Shown here piece by piece: positions 45,901-57,126 of a DNA stretch of 64,000 bases. Each line of letters opens with the position of its first letter. The stretch's first letter is position 1. Source of the stretch: Filosporella fistucella (lineage: Eukaryota > Ascomycota > Leotiomycetes > Helotiales); NCBI GenBank assembly GCA_030077755.1, contig JAQJZZ010000013.1, forward strand, positions 2,046,001 to 2,110,000, in the 5' to 3' direction. A program made the position numbers and the translations under genes. The notes beneath the pieces were generated by a model. The model was not told the origin of the DNA. It did no database searches and saw only the letters and a program-made list of their open reading frames with translations.

Positions 45901-46544
45901 AATCAAAGCCGTTTATCCTCTGCTCGCCGTCTTTCTGCATAGGTTTCGCTCACTGACTCACATTCTCGATTTAGAAAGGGTCGCATAAGGGGCCGGCGTT
46001 TGCAGGAAGTCGTCATCGAGACAGCCTGGCAGGATCAAATATTGGAGGAGAGAATTTCAGGCTGAAATAGAACGGAGAGAATCTTCTAGAACGATTCGAT
46101 GCCTAGGGAGTGCATGGTACTTAGTTGAAGATGGAAAAGAGGATTATCACAACATCCCAGCAGTAAACTGACCTACTGCAGCCTGACAGAGTAGGGTGGA
46201 AAGAGTGGTTCAAGATGAAACACCGAAAAGATCTCTCTTGCATAATTATATTACATTGTGTTAGATACTTGAACGCTGTCCCTCCTAACTACTAATTCTT
46301 TATAGAAATGGCATCAAAGGAATAAAAAGGGGTATCATATGATCATTGGTGTGAATGGAATAATCTTGCCATCTCAATATAATTATCCTTCGTTGATGGA
46401 CACATACATTATTAGTGTACAAGATCGAAGTGAACTATCTTGTTGGGTGATAGATAGAGTTGACCAGCTTGAACAAGGCAGACAGACTAAATGCCCCCTC
46501 CCAAAAACGACCCTACCCCTAATGTCAGTCTAAGGTTCTGAGTA
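42990..46544. other. gene-poor stretch with one weak orphan frame
   Basis: Apart from the frame at 43657-43986 (listed separately) I see no supported gene in these 3.5 kb. Frames at 43186-43467, 44838-45059 and 45411-45752 (all minus) have no motif, start context or introns. The region shows no clear repeat or transposon frame. Confidence 0.4.
43657..43986 (-). CDS. orphan ORF, 109 aa, doubtful
   Basis: An uninterrupted minus-strand frame from ATG 43986 to the stop at 43657 encodes a protein of balanced composition, with DFDLRWLQNLKEHKLKAYLE as a likely helix. It starts without a signal peptide. It lies about 670 bp upstream of the first C2H2 gene on the same strand. I recognise no family. 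It may be a single exon of a longer gene or chance. Confidence 0.3.
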   Translation of the reverse strand: MEACSETDRGRQCAFLLVYIHSSPASHQSDDAPLTSAFWQPFWISNCPNKSSVFEDFDLRWLQNLKEHKLKAYLERVGKKTAVIHCGNEDFTSTSKSSYLLIRKMPRNT

Positions 46545-47452
46545 CTAGTCGCAAATATTCTTACCAATTGCTGCGAATCCTACCCAAACAATCCCCTGGG
46601 CAAGAAAACTCGGTGGACAGTATCTGGAATTCGTTAGAACAGAATTACAGGAATGACGAAGACCTACAGCTGACCCGCCAATCTCACATAACCCGCCATG
46701 TATAACCAGGAGGCTATCCAACTTATAGAAGCAATCGTGAAAGGAAATGATCTGCTTTGGATTTTTAATCTTTTATCCAAATTAAAACAGTGGGTCATAA
46801 GAACGATGAAGGTCGTAATTGTCCAAATCAAGTATAATAGTGCCCCGACTATAAGTAGTCGAAGGTTTAACCCCAATTCAAAGGACGTGTGATGTGCAAG
46901 ATAATACCCCTTCTTTGTCCCAAAGTTGGCAGTTCTTCCCATGTAGTAGCTCCCAATAATTACTAACAGTGCTTCCGAAATTGCTGCCTCTCTTCCTGCC
47001 AATGTCCAAGGTCCATCTTTTTTTTCTTCGGCGCGATAGTAAGATAATGTCGATAGTACAATCCAAGAGATTCGAGGCCTTGTAGTATAAAAGAGCATAA
47101 GATCCCAGACCTTTGGTAGACTGGTTTGATCGTAACCATCAGCAGATACTGTAATCCAAGCATTTATGGCATTTGCACCCATACTAAGGACGAAAGGACC
47201 TATCCACATGTACCTCCATTCTCGGGATGAGTCTTCTCCCTTTCTCCCAAAGCAACCGCATGTGAGAAACCTGGTGATCCGTCTTGAGATAGCTTCACAG
47301 CCGAAAAACAAACTAAGAACGCTCGCAACGACATTGATTCCAGCAAATGTGCCAAGAATCACAGACGGAGGTGGGCATTGTCGATTGCTGGAGGAGAGGG
47401 GTGTGACCGACCACTCCCAAGGTATAAGCTCTGCTGCTGTTGGTGATGACAT
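46545..47452 (-). CDS. polytopic membrane protein of unknown function, 287 aa
   Basis: Exon 1 (47452-46668) and exon 2 (46623-46545) join through a GTAGGT donor and TTCCAG acceptor to 287 residues. About seven hydrophobic segments are visible. They include VILGTFAGINVVASVLSLFF, MWIGPFVLSMGANAINAWI, EALLVIIGSYYMG, LLIVGALLYLIWTITTFIVL and FTIASISWIASWLYMAGYV, with FLAQGIVWVGFAAIG at the end. The layout resembles fungal orphan plasma-membrane proteins with a Cys-rich loop after the first segment (TCGCFGRKG). An alternative third exon (46518-46488) spliced from 46565 would replace the last residues with a Gly-rich tail. I cannot name the family. Confidence 0.65.
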
Positions 47453-49058
47453 TTTGACAGGGTTGTTTAGTAAGGTAGAATTATTTTCGATGACAGCGTG
47501 AGAGTTTGAATACTTCTTGCAGAATGCGTGGATCTACTGGGCTGAGCAGTCTACCTCAAGGTGCGTATCATGTCAATTTAAATCTCAGCTTGACACCCTT
47601 CAGGAGCCTCATTGCTATCACACGGGGCGGTGTGGCACACTCTTTTCACAAGCCATCGTCCGATGAAATTTTAAAATCATCGCAAAGTAAGTGATGCTTG
47701 GTGGCATTGCTCCAATTCTCCATTACTCGAGGTCTTCCTCCGAAGCCAAAAGCCTCAATCTCTCTTGGCTCTCAGCCTCGCATAATCTCATTGACGGTGA
47801 CTTACAGGATTGGCTGAAACCCGAATTCCCACCCAAATCCGACGCAGCCTTACATGGTATTAGAGGGGTTCACAGGGTGTGTATACCCCCCGATGCCCCT
47901 TCTGGAACTGCGCCGTTGAGTGCTTAAGCCATTTATGCCGACATATCGATTGGGAGCACACCAAATGGCGAAATCAAATATTGTCGGATGGATTTGGCAA
48001 CGGCTGCTTGGGCTTGAGACTGAGCAGCATATCAACACTTACATTGAAAATAAATGCGGAACGAATCAGCATAGAATCTTGTTTTGTAGGGTAAAGAAAG
48101 CCAGTAATCATCCAAACTCCTGTTGGCCTTGGAGGGCAGAAGGTTTTCGGTGTTTTATTGATCCACTCAGAGTCAAACTCCTCGCATCACTTGCACATAT
48201 CAATTCCCAAACAGTTCTAGAGAGTCCAAAATTTATGCATATAAATATTTTCGAACCATTTTAAACTGACTATAAAGTTTAGTATCTCAAAACTTATCTG
48301 ATGTATTGATTGAATTGAAGTGATGAGTGGCATTGTTTCTCGATCTGTACCTTGGGACACTGTAAGCGAACAACAGACATATGCTTTACCTTGAATTCTA
48401 GTGTAGAGGTGACCCAAGCTTCAGCATATCTTTACCCTATTTACCCCTCAATGAGCCCCAACAAATACGCCGCTAACCTTCAGTAGGTACAAGTACTACG
48501 CGCCAAGAAAATCTATTTCGACAATAACAACGGCAATGTTCACTCTGATAATGGTAGAATTTGTGATTGAAGGCTGTTCTCTGAATTGTTCTATCCACTA
48601 TGTGAGTCTGCCCGACGGCATTTGACCTTGGAAGGGCAGGAATTCATTCAGTGGCGACAATTACAAACTCTCGACATTAGAATTCCTCCAAAGTCGCCAC
48701 CAAGCTCCAAGAGAAGCCTCACAGAATTGAGATGCGTTTCCTCTTCTCAATATCAATAGAAGGCATCAATATCTATATACCTGGAAGTACCAATTAAAAG
48801 TGGGAGATGCCACTGATGACACGCCTAAGATCTGAAACGGAAGTTCTTTCCGATCTCAAGATTCCTTATCTCTCGATCGCCGTCTCGAGATTCCCATCTT
48901 CAAAAACCGCCCAGAGATTTCAGATACTGCAAAAACTGGTCATGGCACTTTCTTCCAAGCGCTGGCAGAAATATTCATCAATTATTGCATTTGTAGTGAT
49001 CCTGTTCTTTGCAAGTTTCCCTTGGCTTCAACGAGTGTCGTCGACTAGGCAGCTATTT

Positions 49059-49532
49059 TCACACCCTCACAATATCGCCAGTGATGCATTTCAAGCACCA
49101 AGACGGAATATTTGGGTCGATATCAGTACCAATGAGAGCCGGATAGGCATCTTGTCCGTAGCATCTAACCGCAAACCACGGTTCGCCGGTCTCAGGGTTC
49201 CAGCCAAATAGAGGTGCTTCCGGATTTTCAGATGTCGATATCATGTCCTTCAATAGTTTCTTCATGTCGACAGCCTCATCGTCGTTCATCTGAATCTTGT
49301 TCCGGTCTTTCTTGATATTCTGACGCTGACTGAGGCTCGAGCTCGATTGATCGTGGTGCTTCGGTTCTGCTGACCCTTCGCTCTTCATCGTACTGGCGTT
49401 TTCCTCGTTTCTGAATTTTTTAGTGTGGTGGAAATTGAACTGATCATCGTCCTTCATGTCTACATCGCGTTCGGAAGCATGTGATATACGATGAGCTGGA
49501 TCTTCCTTGTGCAAATTTTCGATGATCGTCAT
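49059..49532 (-). CDS. orphan ORF, 157 aa, doubtful
   Basis: ATG 49532 opens a frame whose first 100 residues are charged and Ser/Lys/Asp-rich (disordered). The last 50 look folded: APLFGWNPETGEPWFAVRCY, then ALIGTDIDPNIPSWCLKCI. The abrupt switch from disordered to aromatic/Gly-rich sequence is protein-like. It overlaps a plus-strand frame at 49059-49211. No family is recognised and no intron is needed. Confidence 0.35.
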   Translation of the reverse strand: MTIIENLHKEDPAHRISHASERDVDMKDDDQFNFHHTKKFRNEENASTMKSEGSAEPKHHDQSSSSLSQRQNIKKDRNKIQMNDDEAVDMKKLLKDMISTSENPEAPLFGWNPETGEPWFAVRCYGQDAYPALIGTDIDPNIPSWCLKCITGDIVRV

Positions 49533-49697
49533 TCAAAGCTCGATTTGTGTAAGAGGATCTTCATCATGGCTGGTTAACAGCTGATCGAGAGTAGAGATTG
49601 ATGGCATGACACCTGGGAAGGAAGCACAGGGTACACTGTCTTTGACTGGAAACATATAAGAATGTTGCCTTATCCACCCAGAGGAGAACTCACAATA

Positions 49698-50111
49698 CTA
49701 AAGCCAGATATTGTAATCGGCATAATAGATCATCACAGCATCTGATCCACCATCGTATCTCGCTGCTTGGTAGAATTCATTGCAAACATTCTGAAAGGTA
49801 TGACGCGACGTGGTGGGACGACGAACTGATCCTTCTGTGTAGATTTTTCCCCAAATATATTCGACCTGAGACTGGTACGCCATGGCGTTGCACAGTTTGT
49901 TGAAGGCAACTAGCGTAAAGTAAACTGCTTGTGTTATCCACAGACAAATTTTCAAATGTCGAAGTGCGCGAAATTGGGTTGTTCTGGTGAAGTGGTTTGG
50001 TTGATGAGGAAGTGTAAATATACTCGTGCGCAACCGCCAAAACGGAACCCAAATTTTTGAAGAATTCAGCCTTGTGCAATATAACAACGTCAGATAAGTG
50101 ACTTCCACCAA
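49698..50111 (-). CDS. orphan ORF or terminal exon, 137 aa, doubtful
   Basis: The C-terminal 60 residues (from an internal Met near 49881: MAYQSQVEYIWGKIYTEGSV, onward to DAVMIYYADYNIWL) look like real protein. The first half is less convincing, and a second minus frame (50121-49777) overlaps it. A spliced gene using parts of both frames is possible. No family is recognised. Confidence 0.3.
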   Translation of the reverse strand: MVEVTYLTLLYCTRLNSSKIWVPFWRLRTSIFTLPHQPNHFTRTTQFRALRHLKICLWITQAVYFTLVAFNKLCNAMAYQSQVEYIWGKIYTEGSVRRPTTSRHTFQNVCNEFYQAARYDGGSDAVMIYYADYNIWL

Positions 50112-50675
50112 GAATTGACATTCAAGTTCTCTGCCTCTACCACCCTCTAAAACGTGGTTTCGTCTACACTATCAAAGCAAGGCTTCTCCGCCGTTGAGAC
50201 TCACTTGACACTTCCTGCTTTTTGACACGAATTATCGATAGACTAAACACCATAAGTTGCGAGGCAATTCAGATATGTCGCCGCTACTGAGAAACCTCGA
50301 GAGGCGAGTGGCATAATTTTATGCAGAATGTATGAGTTTTTGTACGTTGATATCGCTTGAATGCCTTCTTTAGGCTTTGTCGTTAAAAGGGGTAGGTAGG
50401 TTTCGGTTCAATTGACACACAGCATCACAAATATAATCTTGGGCTGGTAATTGATGTCTGGTATTAAAATTGATCGGGTATTCCAATGCTTGCAAACCCA
50501 AAACTCCAGGAATAACATGTTAATATCGTGTGACTTTGAAAATTGAACTTCCGAATTCCCATCCAGTTCCCTTGCTCCCATCCGTGGATTGTGAGTCCGA
50601 GGTATCCCAGGTTATACTCCTGTCATTAATGCAAAAACCACCACCAAAAAGTATTGTGCAATGTACTAATCTTCA

Positions 50676-51450
50676 TCAAATTGACGGCCACGGCGACACT
50701 GTATCAACAGAACCGTAGGGTGGCATGTTATACCTCTGGCACGACGCATCAGCCGCGAGGCTTTGGTTGCCCTGATAACTGTCTGATGCTAAAGTGTGGC
50801 CCAGGCCCGAGTCTATAAATGAGGCGGTATCTAGCATCCCGCCTTCAGGGAAGGCTGGAAAGCAGGCCTCTACTGATATCATAGGACTTTGCGATATGTC
50901 GATTTCGCACTGGAATGCCGCAGCAGTCTCTAAAGATGTGTTGCTAAAAGACCATTGCCAACTCCAATTGTCCAAATCCAGCCCTTGATTTCCGGATATG
51001 CTGGGATAACACCAACCCTCGGGATAATCAGGGAACGATCTCATTGAAGGGTTCAAAGGATCTGTAGAAATTTGATCGAGTCCATTGATCGTAGGCGTAC
51101 ATGGAGGAGGGTTTGGATCGTAGAGAGGCTGGACAATGGTGAAAGGAGCCGAGAGTGACACAGATTCTCGAACGACTGACTTCAATTAGCTACAGCTTTG
51201 AACAACTGTCAGCGGTTGACCAACCATTTGAAACCTGTACGGTATGTTCTCGCCGACAATGCCTTTCAAGTACACTCCAGCGGACCGTTCCACGAAAATT
51301 ACATCCTTTGTATTGGCAAAACATCTTCACGGAATTATGGATTTCTTTCTCATGCCGGATCAAATCTGCCCGACGACCAAACGTTATCTTGCATTGTGGG
51401 TATTGACATTCGATATGTTTTCGCCGACGATTAGAATGGTGTCGGGACAT
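50676..51450 (-). CDS. small two-finger C2H2 zinc-finger protein, copy B (about 241 aa)
   Basis: Paralogue of the proteins at 42130-42989 and 56341-57126. Exon 1 (51450-51225) carries a basic start (MSRHHSNRRRKHIE) and two wide-spaced fingers: CQYPQCKITFGRRADLIRHE...H and CQYKGCNFRG...LERHCRREH (the second with one extra residue). The intron is best placed as GTTGGT to GTCAG (phase 1, as in the other copies). A GTTTCA donor with phase 0 is an alternative that changes only three residues. Exon 2 (51175-50676) encodes a Pro/Ser/Asp-rich tail with aromatic clusters (DLDNWSWQWSFSNTSL, EACFPAFPEGG) that could act as an activation region. A DNA-binding role is inferred; targets are unknown. Confidence 0.7.
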
Positions 51451-54400
51451 GATGGAGCTCCGTGCTTGTGAAGTTTGACGGTGGGGTCGGAGGATAGCCC
51501 GTTCGAGAATGGTACTTCGATTGAGGGCTGAAGCCTTTGTCGTGATTGACAGTGTATTGCGGGTTTCAAGCGAAAGCTTGCGATTTCTTATTCAGTGATG
51601 TGCGCCGGTAACGATAACGATTTGTTGCTCACCGCTGGTAATATATATGGGCGCCTGTCAGTGTGAGAGGACAAATAGTGCTATATAACGTCGTTCGAGC
51701 TTCAAGTACATTTCGATCGCCCAAATGAATGGCGTGAGGAGGATCCAACAATGCTCAACTTTGTGTAACCGCGACAATGGTCCAATGTTATAGTAGATTT
51801 CAAGACATGCTGGTTATCAGTGAAGAGATGTGGATGGAGTAGGTCATGTTGGTGCATGCACAATTGAAGATGTGCTGCAGGTTGCAGACGCGAAAACTTT
51901 CGAGTGGCTCAGCTGGTGACCCCTACCACAGATCAATAGCAGCAAACTGTCAGATGCAGCCTGGAGAGACTCGTCTGTGCTGTGCTTCATGTCAAGAGCA
52001 TACCTTCTCCTATTGTTCCTCGTCGTGGCAGAGGTCAAGAGGCTAGAAGCAGAGTTTGCAAAGAGTACAGAGGTTGTCGCAAAGTTCTGCCTCTTCTTTC
52101 TAGGCTCGATGCCATGATAATTGCTTCCCGCAAGTATCAATTGTTCAAGATCGGAAGAGAAGTGGGGTCAGGCGTTGCTAGATTTGACAATTGCTGCAGA
52201 TAAGCCCACTTCCGGAATACTTGTTGGCTTCCCCGTTCAGGGTCAGCTCTGTGATGTATCATTTTTTGAAGTTTCCCGTTATGCTGGAGTTGTTGAAAAT
52301 GATAGCTTATGATGGAACAATGACAGAGGAAGTAGGAGCAGAGAATAGCACGAAACACATGACTGATTATTATTAGCCTGCCTCGTCCCGCCTTCTCCAT
52401 TAAAAGTGGTCTAGCGGGTACCCAACGGAGTGTGTTTGACACTAAATATGGCATGCATTGACACTGTCTCAAGCCATAGATTCATCTAGTGGATTAAGTG
52501 TGCGAACTTGTCAACTGAAGATTAGGAATGTGTGGGGATCAAGGGTACAACAACTTCTGTATGTGGCGCCAAAGGGTTTGGAAACCACGGCCCTACCAAA
52601 TATATCGCACAACTAATCTTATTTTCCCCTACATGATGAGATGAGGACAGGCAGTGAAGCATTTCGCGTAATGATGCAATACTTCAGCTGTTTCGATCAG
52701 TTGAACTAATGAGGATATTCTTCTCGGACCCCAAGAACGCGCCGCTAAATAGCAATAGCGAACCATGAACATAGCATCTTTGACAATGAGACAAGAGCGG
52801 TAGGTTCCATTCACTACAAATGCTAACACCAGGAAAACATTTCGGGGAAGAAGCCGAAGTTGGCTCACTGTTAGCTGGCTCGTTAAGATAATTCAAGGTT
52901 AAGCATGTCTTGAACATGCCAATCAGATCGCCGTATATTGCCACAACTCTTTTGATTCTGAATTGGCAGCGGCACAGTTCCTTCCATGGAGGGCCGCAGG
53001 TTCAGATTGGGGGTACTGTGCATAAGGATTCACGATGAAGAGTGACCATCACGATACATATACGACATTTGGACTCTACAACTTGACTGGGAGTTCTCCG
53101 AAGTCTAGCAGAGTCAAACACTCACCTTTTCAAGCAATCAGAGACAGGTTTCAACGGGCGCTAGGATTCATGCGTAGAAAAGAAGCCGGAAAATTGGCAG
53201 GAGAAATACAGTCTCACTGCAATAAATGCGTGTCATGGACAAAGTTACAAAGTAGTAGGGGAAAGAACACCCAGAGAAGGTAGAAGGTAAAGGCGATGTA
53301 GCATGCTGACATTTCCACACACCAATAATATGTGAAGCAATGAAAGCTATTCATTAGGCAAATGTGATTGAGACAGCTTGAAATGCGAATAATTTCCATT
53401 GATTCTATAATATTCAAGGCTGCTCTGAAAGTTTTCCCTAGTATAGCGCAAAGCCTTTCACTCCATGAAAGGAACCCTTGATGAGAAAGAAGACCATCTT
53501 ATCGCAAATTATGAAGTTCGGACCCCTTTTGAAAATGAATGAAGAGTCTTTAAATCTTAGGATGAATTGGTCGTAATCGACCTTTCAAATGCACCTTGCG
53601 GCCTTTTCTCACCAGCATGACCTCCAAAATTCTAAATCGTAGAGGACTCCGGACTGGTCCCATCTGTTATAGTGTTCATTATCTGATCTGAATTATCTAC
53701 ATATATGTCTATTAATTATTCATGGTATTACTTTAACAAATATCTCTTGATATTTGATGGACACTATACGCAAAACTAATACTCAGTCGCGCACAACAAA
53801 TTATAGTAGCAAATCAACCTCGACAACAAACAGCCAATAATAATAGAACGACCGTCACAAAAGAAACTAATTTAAGCCAACAATCGCGTCAGTCGCGTCT
53901 GTAGAACGAATCGCAATGGCTACTCCCATGCTCTTAATTCACATTCGGCCAACACGCATGCAGTTGGCATGCATCCGATCACAAGATGCGGCAGAAATTG
54001 CCCGACGGGAGAAACGGGCAACGAATAGTCAACATAACCTCAGCGACTCAGAAGACCTTTCACCCTTTCATCTTTGTGGATTTATGGCCCGGGCCGATAT
54101 AGTGTACGAGTTCAAGTTGGGCGTTCGATGTGTATTTTAGACTTGGACAGCCAATTGGGTGTTTTGATACAAGGAGAAGGCAATTTACTATATCTCTCTA
54201 TGCTCTTGGAACTTTGACATTAGTCACTTCATCCTTCAGAGTCCAGGAAAGGATGAAACTCATCCTCTCCCCTATTAGCATCACGTGGTCTCCTTCAAGA
54301 TGAACTTTCTTTTCCTTTTATAACATAGGCTATGATTTCTTAAGTGTCGTTGACTTATATTTTGATACAAATTCTCTTTTGCCTTTCTTCAAAGACAGAT

Positions 54401-56340
54401 CAAATACCTAGACTTGCATTGACTTTGATAGACAGAAATTGACCGCTATTTTATCCAAAGTCGCCTGTATTGGCTTCGAGCCGTATACCAGTCTAAGGGG
54501 CAGTCTATCCCACTCATAAGCCTGGCTTTTGATATTTACCTTCAACAGAAAGCAGATGCGAGGAGCTTGCCAACGATCAAAGAGCTTATGTTATATGACA
54601 ATGTAATGGGAAGCGTAATGTGTATCACGTGACTATCGACACCTGCCCGGCTTTCTGGCTTCTTGTTTACTTCAGATTCCTTCAACGTAAACAAATACCA
54701 GCTCGTTTTGATCAACTTGAAGAGATAAGACAACTCATACACGCAATCAGACAGTTTCCAGCTTTGAATCTGATGATATGGAAGTGTTTCCGACCTTCAG
54801 CCTGGCTGAAGCAGATGTATCGCGATAGAACTTCGCTCTTTGTCTGAAGGTCTCAGACCATGAGGCAATCAGTACCGCTTCCCTGAGTAAACAAGCACTG
54901 GAGCTGTCTTGAGACTGAAGAGACCCTGGAAAAGATTCAATAGTCGCTTTCCGCCGAGATTGTCCCCATGCTCGAGAGACATTCATCTTGAAGATCATGG
55001 CTGGGCAGACCAGGCTGATCATCACAGCGAAGACTTTGCCCCTGGCACGGAATAACATAACATGTCTCTCTCGTTGCCTCTCTAAGCCGTGATCTCGAGA
55101 TCAAAGTCCGTGGGAGCAAAGCCAAGTTGCCTTGCCTTGTCTCATGGCATGCACTCGCTTCAAAAATTATTGGTTATCGTGGCTCTGTTCGTTTGTCGAC
55201 CTTCACAGCTCTTTAGCGGTGTGGTGAGTGCTTACATGTGATGATTCACGGAGCCAGGTTGTGAGGGTTTGCTGTGGTGTGGGAGAAGGGATCTGGGGTG
55301 GGCTCTCTGGGGTGAGTCGTGATGGCGGAAGAGGCTGATCAATACTGATCGTCAGAGAGGTCCCTTTTCCGCCTGTAGAACTTCTATTCAACTTTATTCT
55401 CTATGCAGCGACCGTTTTCCGCTATCATGATGCTACCGATGGTTCAAGAGGAAGGGACAACGCGGTCGGATCACCACATGCCTCTCAACTCCACAATATT
55501 GCCTCAAACAATACTAATTACAGCCGCCATATCCTAGACAAATGTGACAAATATACTTCTCGGGCGTAGTATGCAGCCTCTTTGTTGGTGATGACACCAC
55601 TGGGAGCTTCCCCGCCAGCCACCTCTATGATGGAAGCGGATGGACATGCTTACGGAACACGGCAACATAGTATAGGGAAGGGAGACAGGTTAGCCTACAT
55701 CAATGGTGTCGAATGTATTGGATTATGCCGATGCTATTTTGGTCTTTAGACTTGTAGTCTCGGTGAGGAAATTGAAATGTGGCTTGGAGTGGGCATGACG
55801 GTAGGGGTAAGTGGGCACGGGATGACTTTTGGTTTCAAGAGCCTCTTGTTTCAAGCGGCATGGAGCATTGTACGTTCGCCTTATGTTTTGATTTGCTCTG
55901 GTTTTGTTATCACCTGGACTCCATTGGGCATAGAGGACAAGCAGCACATCGGGGAAGAAGTGGATGTCTCGTGGACAAGGACTTGGCATGGCATACTTGC
56001 TCTTCCACAGTAGTCTAACTTAATAGGAAGATGTTGTAATATGCTGTGATACTGCTATTGTTGCAGTCTCTTGGAATATTAGAGAACATGGTGTTGTACT
56101 ACATGGTTTGCTGGAAGTATCACAATGGCGGGGTATCTTTGACGTGGTAGAGAGGACTCTTTGAAATAAATTCAGGTTCACTCTAAATCATTTCAATTTT
56201 CAAATTGTGATGCAACAGCGCAAAATATTATATCATGATGGTACGAAATCTTGTCCGTTTAAAATATCCGCAAAACTTTTGCCCCTTTTGCTATTCCATA
56301 GGTGTTGAACCCAATAAATTCCTCTGTCCCACTCACCATA
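51451..56340. other. 4.9-kb gene-poor region, possible decayed coding segments
   Basis: No gene is supported with confidence. On plus, 51940-52110 reads a protein-like segment (DAAWRDSSVLCFMSRAYLLL, then VKRLEAEFAKSTEVVAKFCL) with a stop shortly upstream of it, suggesting a decayed gene. On minus, about 55391-55224 reads a Pro/Thr-rich segment ending TLTTWLRESSH before a GTAAGC donor, which could be an isolated exon. Frames at 54747-55058 (-) and 53035-53283 (+) are unassigned. No transposase or reverse-transcriptase motif is seen. Confidence 0.4.
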
Positions 56341-57126
56341 TCAGTGATGATGTCTCGGCTCATTGTCTTGGTTGTCCGTCACCATCTCTTCTTCTCTCTC
56401 TAAGCTGTCCTCACCAATATCCTCAGAATCAAAAGCGTTGGTATTTACAACCAATCCCGAGGAGTCCATCGCAGGAAGAAGCATAGGAACTCGAACACCA
56501 TCGAATGTTGCGCTAAAAATTGAAGACCCTTCATTATTCAGAGGGAGAGTCTGCCAGGGAGTTGAGCCAGTGCTGGTATTCATGTTGAATGATGAATCGA
56601 GTTGAAGGTCATACCCAAGTGAATCCTCGAGTGCTGCATTTATCTGGCGCGGAAAACTAGCAGCGCCAATGTCAGGTCCGACTATGTTAGCCGGAGATAT
56701 GGATGAAAGATCTAGTGAAAGTATCAGCAACAATCTAACGAGTATTGGGTAGAGAAATATACCTGTGGTGGGCACCGCAGCAAGAGCCGCGTCCATTGCC
56801 ATTCCCGACTGTGGGGGATCAAGATCGTAGACTACTACATTTCAATCATGAAAATGGCACATATTGGCAATTTGGGATATCTTACTATCTGCTCTCTCTG
56901 GGTGAGTCCCTCTGATGTGCTCGTTGAGCCGATAGGCACGCTTTTCGGAGTGACTGCAGGTGTCAACAGGACAATCCCGGAACGCTTTATCGTGAACCTC
57001 GCGCTTGTGTCGTTTCATGTCGTAAGGTCTTTGGAATTTCTCTGTACAACCTGCTTCAGTGCAAGGAATCTTGGGAGATTCCTTAGCGGAGGACTTCTTT
57101 TTTTGGGCGGTTGGAACTTGAGACAT
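56341..57126 (-). CDS. small two-finger C2H2 zinc-finger protein, copy C (227 aa)
   Basis: Exons 57126-56886, 56834-56763 and 56711-56341 join by two phase-1 introns into 227 residues. The second exon is small (72 nt), mirroring the 63-nt second exon of copy A. A Lys-rich start (MSQVPTAQKKKSSAKESPKI) precedes the fingers CTEAGCTEKFQRPYDMKRHK...H and CPVDTCSHSEKRAYRLNEHI...H, each C-x4-C-x12-H-x4-H. The tail holds ISPANIVGPDIGAASF and a strongly acidic C-terminus (DSEDIGEDSLEREEEM) ending in three His. It is probably a nuclear DNA-binding protein with an acidic activation region. Same strand and family as copies A and B. Confidence 0.75.

Larger units (their letters stand above)
47453..50675. 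other. gene-poor stretch with two weak minus-strand frames
   Basis: Besides the frames at 49059-49532 and 49698-50111 (listed separately), several short plus frames (47691-47927, 47920-48264, 48807-49211) overlap one another or run antisense to the minus frames. None has a family motif. The plus frame 48807-49211 contains one hydrophobic segment (IIAFVVILFFASFPWL) but fully overlaps the better minus frame in part. Confidence 0.4.
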
